Below are positions 59,129 to 64,000 of a stretch of 64,000 bases of DNA, one piece after another. The notes under the pieces are model-generated. The model was not told the origin of the DNA. It saw only the letters and a program-made list of their open reading frames with translations, and did no database searches. The number at the start of each line of letters is the position of its first letter. Position 1 is the first letter of the stretch. This stretch comes from Methylobacterium frigidaeris (GTDB taxonomy: Bacteria; Pseudomonadota; Alphaproteobacteria; Rhizobiales; Beijerinckiaceae). A program made the translations under genes and the position numbers. The DNA lies in NCBI RefSeq assembly GCF_022179185.1, contig NZ_BPQJ01000001.1, positions 248,001 through 312,000 on the forward strand, written 5' to 3'.

Positions 59129-60067
59129 ATGCTCGCAAAAACCTTTCGCAATCCGCTGTTCTGGCTCTGCCTGATCGGCCTCGCGCTCGCCAGCGTGCTG
59201 CCGCTCTGGGTCTCGGGCTACATCCTCGGGCTCCTCACTGTCGCGTACTTCTTCGGCGTGTTCTCGATGGCGTGGGACCTGCTGTTCGGCTTCGCCGGCG
59301 AGGTCAATTTCGGCCCGACCTTCCTGATCGGCTTGGGCGCCTACACCGCCGGCATCCTCAACGGCCACGGAATCGGCATCCCGCTCTGCCTCCTTGCCGG
59401 CACGGTCGCGGCGGTGATCGGCGGCCTCGTCCTGGCGCTGCCGGCGCTCCGGGTGCGGGGCCCGTATTTCGGCCTCACCACCGTCGTGGCGGTGCTGATC
59501 CTCCAGAACCTGATCGTCGTCTTCGCCGACACCACCGGCGGCGAGATCGGACTCACCGTGCCCGACGTCATCAGCATCGACGCCGCCACCAATTACTGGA
59601 TCGCGCTCGGCTTCATGGGGGTGAGCGGGCTCATCCTCTACGCCATTGCGGTCTCGCCGGTCGGGCTGATCCTGCAGGCGAGCGGGCAGGACCCGGTCGA
59701 GGCCGGCGCGCTCGGGTTCAACGTCGCCAAGCACAAGCTCGCGGCGTTCTGCGTCAGCGCGGTCTTCTCCGGTCTCGGCGGAGGCTTGTTCGTCTTCTAC
59801 ATGGGCACCGCCTCGGTCGGCACTCTGATCGACGTCTCGGTCGGCGTCCAGGTGATCATCGGGGCGGTGCTCGGCGGGCGTCGCACCATCGTGGGGGGCG
59901 TGCTCGGCGCGGTGTTCCTCATCGCCGCCGGCGAGTTGCTGCGGCCGCTCGGGGCTCTGTCGACCTTCGTGGTCTCGGCCGCAGCCCTCGCCGTCATCCT
60001 GTTCGTCCCGTCGGGCCTCCTCGGGATCCTCACCCGCCAAGGTCACCGCGAGGGACAGCGCGCCTGA
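59129..60067 (+). CDS. ABC importer permease, LivM type, system 2
   Basis: 312 residues, about nine membrane helices, with LLFGFAGEVNFGPTFLIGLGAY and the coupling segment QVIIGAVLGGRRTIVGGVLGA. GAGG precedes the ATG. It follows the LivH-type gene by 34 bp. Confidence 0.9.
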   Translation: MLAKTFRNPLFWLCLIGLALASVLPLWVSGYILGLLTVAYFFGVFSMAWDLLFGFAGEVNFGPTFLIGLGAYTAGILNGHGIGIPLCLLAGTVAAVIGGLVLALPALRVRGPYFGLTTVVAVLILQNLIVVFADTTGGEIGLTVPDVISIDAATNYWIALGFMGVSGLILYAIAVSPVGLILQASGQDPVEAGALGFNVAKHKLAAFCVSAVFSGLGGGLFVFYMGTASVGTLIDVSVGVQVIIGAVLGGRRTIVGGVLGAVFLIAAGELLRPLGALSTFVVSAAALAVILFVPSGLLGILTRQGHREGQRA

Positions 60068-60107
60068 TGCCCCGCCCCTCCCCTGCTGTCCGACAAGGTG
60101 TGCGTTC

Positions 60108-61637
60108 ATGAGTGCGGCCGGCCTCGCCCCCTCCACCGTCCCCCTGCCCTCCGCCATGCGCTCCGCGACCGACGCCGCGCCACCACTGCTGGCGGTCGAG
60201 GGGCTGACCAAGCGCTATGGCGGCCTGGTCGCCGCGAAGTCGATCAGCTTCTCGGTGCGGGCCGGCGAGATCGTCGGGCTGATCGGGCCGAACGGCTCGG
60301 GCAAGTCCACGGTGATGAAGCTCATCATGGGCCTCGAGCGCCCGAATGCCGGCAGCGTCCGGCTCGACGGCACCGAGATCGCCGGCTGGCCGTCGCACCG
60401 GGTGGCGCGGGCCGGCATCGGCCTCGTCTTCCAGCACTCGCGGCCGCTGCACCGGCAGACGGTGCTGGAGAACATCAAGCTCGCGCTCCTGCCCGACAGC
60501 CTGATCCGGCTCTTCGCCGATCCCGGCGTGGAGAAGCGGGCCCGGGCCATCGCCGAGCGGGTGGGCCTCGGCGCCGTGATGGACCGCCGCCCCGGCACAC
60601 TGCCCTTCGCCGACCTGCGCCGGATGGAGCTCGCCAAGGCCATCGCCCGCGACCCCAAGGTGGTGCTGGTGGACGAGCCCTTCGCGGGCCTCACCTCCGG
60701 CGAGGTCGCGGATTTCTCCGCCCTGATCCGGGGGTTTCGCGACGAGGGCAAGGCGGTGCTCCTCGTCGACCACAACGTGAAGAGCGTCGCCGCCCTCGTC
60801 GACCGGGTCTTCGCGATGTATCTCGGCGAGCGCGTCGCCGAGGGCTCGGCCGCCGAGGTGATGCGCAACGAGACCGTGCGCCGGGTCTATCTCGGGGGCA
60901 GCATCGAGACCGCGTCGCGGCCCGAGGCGAGCTTCTCCGGCGCGCCGCTGCTGCAGGTGGACGGGCTCGACGTGCTCTACGGCAAGGCGCAGGCCCTGCG
61001 CCGGGTCAGCCTCCACGTGCACGAGGGCGAGTTCGTCTCGGTGGTCGGCCTCAACGGCGCCGGCAAGACGACGTTGTTCAACGCGATCTCCGGGCTCGTG
61101 CCCCATTCCGGCACGATCAGCTTCGCCGGGGAGCCCCTGGCGAAGCGCAGCCCGGCGAGCATCGCCAAGGGCGGCATCGTCCAGGTGCCGGAGACCCGCG
61201 AGTTGTTCGGCGAGATGAGCGTGCGCGAGAACCTCGATCTCGGCGGGCAGCACCTGCCCAAGGCCGAGAGCGCGCGCCAGCTCGAGTGGCTGTTCGAGCT
61301 CTTCCCGATCCTGAAGAGCCGCGGCGGCCAGATGGCCCGCACCCTGTCGGGCGGCGAGCAGCAGATGCTCACCATCGCCCGCGCCCTGATGATGAAGCCG
61401 CGGCTCCTGATCCTCGACGAGCCGACCCTCGGCCTCGCCCCGGTGATCCTCGAGCAGCTCTCGAAGGCGCTGGAGCGCCTGCGCCAGACGACGCCGATCA
61501 CGGTGCTGCTGGGCGAGCAGAACGTCACCTTCGCGCTGCCCCATGCCGACCGGGTCTACGTGCTGGAGCATGCCCGCATCGTCTGGGAGGGCCCGCCCGA
61601 CCGCTTCGCGGCAGAGGCCGGCACCGGATACCTCTAG
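60108..61637 (+). CDS. Fused LivG-LivF ABC ATPase, system 2
   Basis: 509 residues with two complete ABC domains in one chain. Domain 1 (~25-265, LivG-like) has Walker A GPNGSGKST and Walker B VLVDEPFAGLTSGE, with a degenerate signature (LPFADLRRMELAKAI). Domain 2 (~280-509, LivF-like) has GLNGAGKTT, LSGGEQQMLTIARALM and LLILDEPTLGLAP. A ~20-residue linker joins them. System 1 encodes these as two genes, so fusion is the notable difference. It should form the whole ATPase pair of importer 2. Confidence 0.93.
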   Translation: MSAAGLAPSTVPLPSAMRSATDAAPPLLAVEGLTKRYGGLVAAKSISFSVRAGEIVGLIGPNGSGKSTVMKLIMGLERPNAGSVRLDGTEIAGWPSHRVARAGIGLVFQHSRPLHRQTVLENIKLALLPDSLIRLFADPGVEKRARAIAERVGLGAVMDRRPGTLPFADLRRMELAKAIARDPKVVLVDEPFAGLTSGEVADFSALIRGFRDEGKAVLLVDHNVKSVAALVDRVFAMYLGERVAEGSAAEVMRNETVRRVYLGGSIETASRPEASFSGAPLLQVDGLDVLYGKAQALRRVSLHVHEGEFVSVVGLNGAGKTTLFNAISGLVPHSGTISFAGEPLAKRSPASIAKGGIVQVPETRELFGEMSVRENLDLGGQHLPKAESARQLEWLFELFPILKSRGGQMARTLSGGEQQMLTIARALMMKPRLLILDEPTLGLAPVILEQLSKALERLRQTTPITVLLGEQNVTFALPHADRVYVLEHARIVWEGPPDRFAAEAGTGYL

Positions 61638-61773
61638 GGCCGATATTCCATGGCGAGGCGAAGCGCGGCCGGAGACGAGAAGCCCGAGAAACCCGAAACC
61701 CTTGACTCGGGTTAAGGCGGACGGAGACGACCGGCCGTAATCGTGCAGGACAGCCATCCCAGGAGAGAGCGGA

Positions 61774-62025
61774 ATGTCCTGCTACTACTTCCACTTCCAG
61801 GTCGGCAGCCGTCTCATCCGGGATACGCGCGGCGTCGAGCTCAAGGAGCCGCACGAGATCATCACCTGCTCGGCCCATATCGCGGTGCTGCTGAAGCGGC
61901 GCGCCTGCCGCGAGCCCGAGTGGAAGGAGGCGATCATCCACGTCGAGGACAAGGAGCGCCGCTTCAGCCTCTTCCTGCCGATCGCGCGGTTCGCCGATGC
62001 GATTCCACGGCTGCAGGCGAACTGA
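61774..62025 (+). CDS. Small DUF6894-like protein
   Basis: 83 residues. The start CYYFHFQVGSRLIRDTRGVEL resembles the DUF6894 pattern of a short aromatic-His strand, then D-x-x-G and an acidic helix. AGGAG precedes the ATG. Common in Hyphomicrobiales as tiny stand-alone genes of unknown role. It could be the last gene of the importer-2 transcript (136-bp gap) or independent. Confidence 0.6.
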   Translation: MSCYYFHFQVGSRLIRDTRGVELKEPHEIITCSAHIAVLLKRRACREPEWKEAIIHVEDKERRFSLFLPIARFADAIPRLQAN

Positions 62026-62187
62026 GCAGACGGACGCTGGAAGGCCAACGCTTCGTCAGCGTGGATTCTCGTTCTGTCGCAGATTTTCGATGCAGAACCG
62101 GCAGCCGTTCTTGCGAAGTCTGTTTCTCTCGCAGAGAGCACGGCCGTGAGATCAACCACGCTCCACCGGCATCCCGCCCTCTGCATC

Positions 62188-62218
62188 ATCCCGGGTTCTC
62201 GACGGCTCGTCCCGGGAT
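62188..62218. repeat. Short palindrome (family-B remnant) downstream of the chemoreceptor gene
   Basis: ATCCCGGG (62188-62195) and CCCGGGAT (62211-62218) with a 15-nt loop, between the DUF6894-like gene and the convergent chemoreceptor stop. It may serve as a bidirectional end hairpin; there is no T-tract. Confidence 0.45.
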
Positions 62219-62253
62219 AACGTTCAGGATCGTGACGATGGCGGCGGATTGTC

Positions 62254-64000
62254 CTACGCCGCCTTGATCTGCGTCACGAACCCGCCGATCTCGCGCTCCA
62301 GCGTCGCGGCCTGGTGCGCCAGATCCTGGGCGGCGCGCAGCACCTGATCGGCGGTGCCGCCGGTGTGGCCGGCGCCCTGCTGCACCGCATCGATGTGGCT
62401 GGAGACGACCTGCGTGCTGTGGGCGGCGTGCTGGACGTTGCGGGCGATCTCGCCCGTGGCGGCGCTCTGCCGCTCCATCGCGGTCGCGACGCTGGTGGCA
62501 ATGGCGTTCATGTCGCGGATCGTGCCGCCGATCGCCTCGATGGCCTGCACCGCCCGGGCAGTCTGAGCCTGAATACTGCCGATCTGGCCGGCGATCTCGT
62601 CGGTCGCCCGCGCCGTGCGGGTGGCGAGATCCTTGACCTCGGCGGCGACCACTGCGAAGCCCCGGCCCGCCTCCCCGGCGCGGGCCGCCTCGATCGTGGC
62701 GTTGAGCGCCAGCAGGTTGGTCTGCCCGGCGATGCTGGTGATGAGCTGGACCACGTCGCCGATCTGCTGCGCGCCGGCGGCCAAAGCCCGGATCGTCGTC
62801 TCGGTGCAGGCGGCCTCCGCGTCGGCACGGCCGGCGATGACCGAGGAATGGGCGACCTGCCGCACGATCTCCTCGATGCTGGCGGAGAGTTCGTCCGTCG
62901 CGTTCGCCACGCCGCCGACATTGGCGGAGGTCTGGCTCGCCGCGTCCGCGACGCTCGCCGACAGGCGCGAGGACTCGGCGGCCGAGGTCGACAGGTTGCG
63001 TGCCGCCCCCTCCATCTGGCCGGCCGCTGCGGTCAGGGTGGCGATCAGCGCCGAGACCTTGCCCTCGAAGCCCTGGGTCAGGGCCTCAAGGTGGCGCGCC
63101 CGCTCCACTTTCGCGTCGGTATCCTGCCGCTGGATCGCGTCGCGCTGCTCGGATTCGATCAGCCCGTCGCGGAACAGGGCCACGGTGCGGGCCATCGCGC
63201 CGATCTCGTCGGCGCGCCCGGTATCCGGAACCTCGATCGCCCGGGCGCCGCTGCCGAGCGCCGCCATGGCGCCCGACAGACGCTGCAGCGGCCTGGTGAT
63301 CGACCCGGCGAGCCGCAGCGAGATCATGATCCCGAGCAGCACGATGCCGGCGGCCTTGGCGAGGAACGCCGTGGTGCCCTGCTCGACGCTGCGGGCGAAC
63401 TCTTCCTCGTGGGCGAGCGCGTCGCGGGTCACGGCCGCCAGCAGCGTCTCGGACGCCTTCATCGACTGGTCCCGGGCGGCGCGGGAGATCGTGAGGTGCT
63501 TGCCCCACTCGGCCGCGAGGACGGTGGCGCGCTCCAGCGCCCCGCGCCAGGCGGTGATCTTCGCCGCCAGGTCGGCATTCGCCTGGAGCTTGGCCAGGGC
63601 GGCCGCCGCGGATTGATCCGCCGCCGCGGCGGCCTTGGCCTCGCCCGTCGCCTTGAACGACGCGGCCTGCTCGCGGGCGGCCAGGAACGCCTCGGAGGCG
63701 CCGTTCAGCATCCGGGCCTGGTCGAGGTCGCCGTCCTCGAAGGCGCGGGTGCGCCGCTGCGACAGGGCCTGCGCGATCTGGCCGCCGGCCTGGCCGATCT
63801 CCCGGGTCTGGAGGGCCTGATCCTCGTCCTTGATCCGCGCGAGGGCGACGTATTCGGCGCCGTAGCTCTTCAGGGCGGCGGCGATGGTATCGCTGAGCGC
63901 CTTCTCGTCGGGCTCGAACCCGACGGCGTTTCCGCGCTCCTCGATCAGGCGCAGGGACTTGTCGAGATAGTCGCGCGCCACCTTGAGGGCCGCCGGGTCG
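62254..64000 (-). CDS. Methyl-accepting chemotaxis protein (5' end outside window)
   Basis: At least 581 residues are visible; the frame is still open at the window edge, so the N-terminus, including the first membrane helix, is missing. The visible part has a helical sensor region rich in Ala and charged residues, a membrane helix ([21 protein letters not shown]), HAMP ([17 protein letters not shown]) and a long signalling coil with the conserved tip [20 protein letters not shown]. It signals to CheA/CheW. The ligand is unknown; the helical sensor resembles four-helix-bundle types. A GTG at 63981 could be misread as the start. Confidence 0.9.
   Translation of the reverse strand, partial: DPAALKVARDYLDKSLRLIEERGNAVGFEPDEKALSDTIAAALKSYGAEYVALARIKDEDQALQTREIGQAGGQIAQALSQRRTRAFEDGDLDQARMLNGASEAFLAAREQAASFKATGEAKAAAAADQSAAAALAKLQANADLAAKITAWRGALERATVLAAEWGKHLTISRAARDQSMKASETLLAAVTRDALAHEEEFARSVEQGTTAFLAKAAGIVLLGIMISLRLAGSITRPLQRLSGAMAALGSGARAIEVPDTGRADEIGAMARTVALFRDGLIESEQRDAIQRQDTDAKVERARHLEALTQGFEGKVSALIATLTAAAGQMEGAARNLSTSAAESSRLSASVADAASQTSANVGGVANATDELSASIEEIVRQVAHSSVIAGRADAEAACTETTIRALAAGAQQIGDVVQLITSIAGQTNLLALNATIEAARAGEAGRGFAVVAAEVKDLATRTARATDEIAGQIGSIQAQTARAVQAIEAIGGTIRDMNAIATSVATAMERQSAATGEIARNVQHAAHSTQVVSSHIDAVQQGAGHTGGTADQVLRAAQDLAHQAATLEREIGGFVTQIKAA

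Noticed and set aside
61697..61713. Terminator after the fused ATPase gene
   Set aside because: AACCC/GGGTT is only a 5-bp stem with no T-tract.

Overview
The window is about 70% GC and densely coded, with short intergenic gaps and gene families typical of an alphaproteobacterium. The gene set points to Hyphomicrobiales, and to Methylobacteriaceae in particular: a NasS/NasT-controlled nitrate assimilation operon, LexA boxes of the alphaproteobacterial GTTC-N7-GTTC type, the EpmA/EpmB/EF-P set, and dispersed GC-rich palindromes. This taxonomic call is inferred from gene content and composition. No rRNA, tRNA, CRISPR array or insertion sequence was seen.

Region 1 (1-14.0 kb, minus strand) is a nitrate assimilation operon. 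It runs from the nitrate ABC importer nrtA-nrtB-nrtD through an NAD(P)H oxidoreductase, a siroheme nitrite reductase, an Fe-S/diflavin-type reductase and the nitrate reductase to siroheme synthase. Upstream lie the nitrate sensor nasS and the ANTAR antiterminator nasT. The leader of nrtA carries a near-consensus sigma-54 promoter, two stem-loops with 6-nt ANTAR-type loops (AGCGCC, AGAGCC) and a terminator whose 5' arm shares bases with the second stem-loop. Together these give a complete attenuation switch.

Region 2 (14.2-21.2 kb) is mostly metabolic: a GH15 glucoamylase-like enzyme, transketolase, a RidA-like protein, a CheY-like regulator and a dienelactone hydrolase-like protein.

Region 3 (21.3-28.1 kb) is the most unusual. 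It holds a single-strand-annealing-like protein, a TnsA-like protein, an Mre11/SbcD-type phosphoesterase, and a Rad50-like ATPase whose motif order is circularly permuted, so that both protein ends fall at the zinc-hook end of the coil. It also holds a small coiled-coil protein and an unknown protein. Four transcription units here each have a LexA-type box 56-71 bp upstream of the start codon (three exact, one with a single mismatch). I propose a DNA-damage-inducible end-processing and annealing module.

Region 4 (28.1-40.2 kb) is housekeeping and accessory: acylphosphatase, small DUF proteins, RraA-like, GST, EpmB-EpmA-EF-P, a double cold-shock-domain protein, an AAC(3)-I-like acetyltransferase, TrhA and heme A synthase.

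Region 5 (40.3-61.6 kb, plus strand) is a long catabolic cluster. A GntR/UTRA regulator sits behind a near-consensus sigma-70 promoter overlapped by repeated CCTGTC/GACAGG half-sites. Next come a five-gene branched-chain-amino-acid-type importer, an MmgE/PrpD enzyme, an isocitrate-lyase-family lyase, hydantoinase B and A, an isochorismatase-fold hydrolase lacking the usual cysteine, a fumarate-reductase-like flavoprotein, a LeuC/LeuD-type hydratase, and a second importer with fused ATPases. The enzyme set suggests ring opening, desaturation, hydration and retro-aldol cleavage of a cyclic imide/hydantoin-like or substituted dicarboxylate compound. The substrate is unknown.

Region 6 (61.7-64.0 kb) has a small DUF6894-like gene and a chemoreceptor truncated by the window end.
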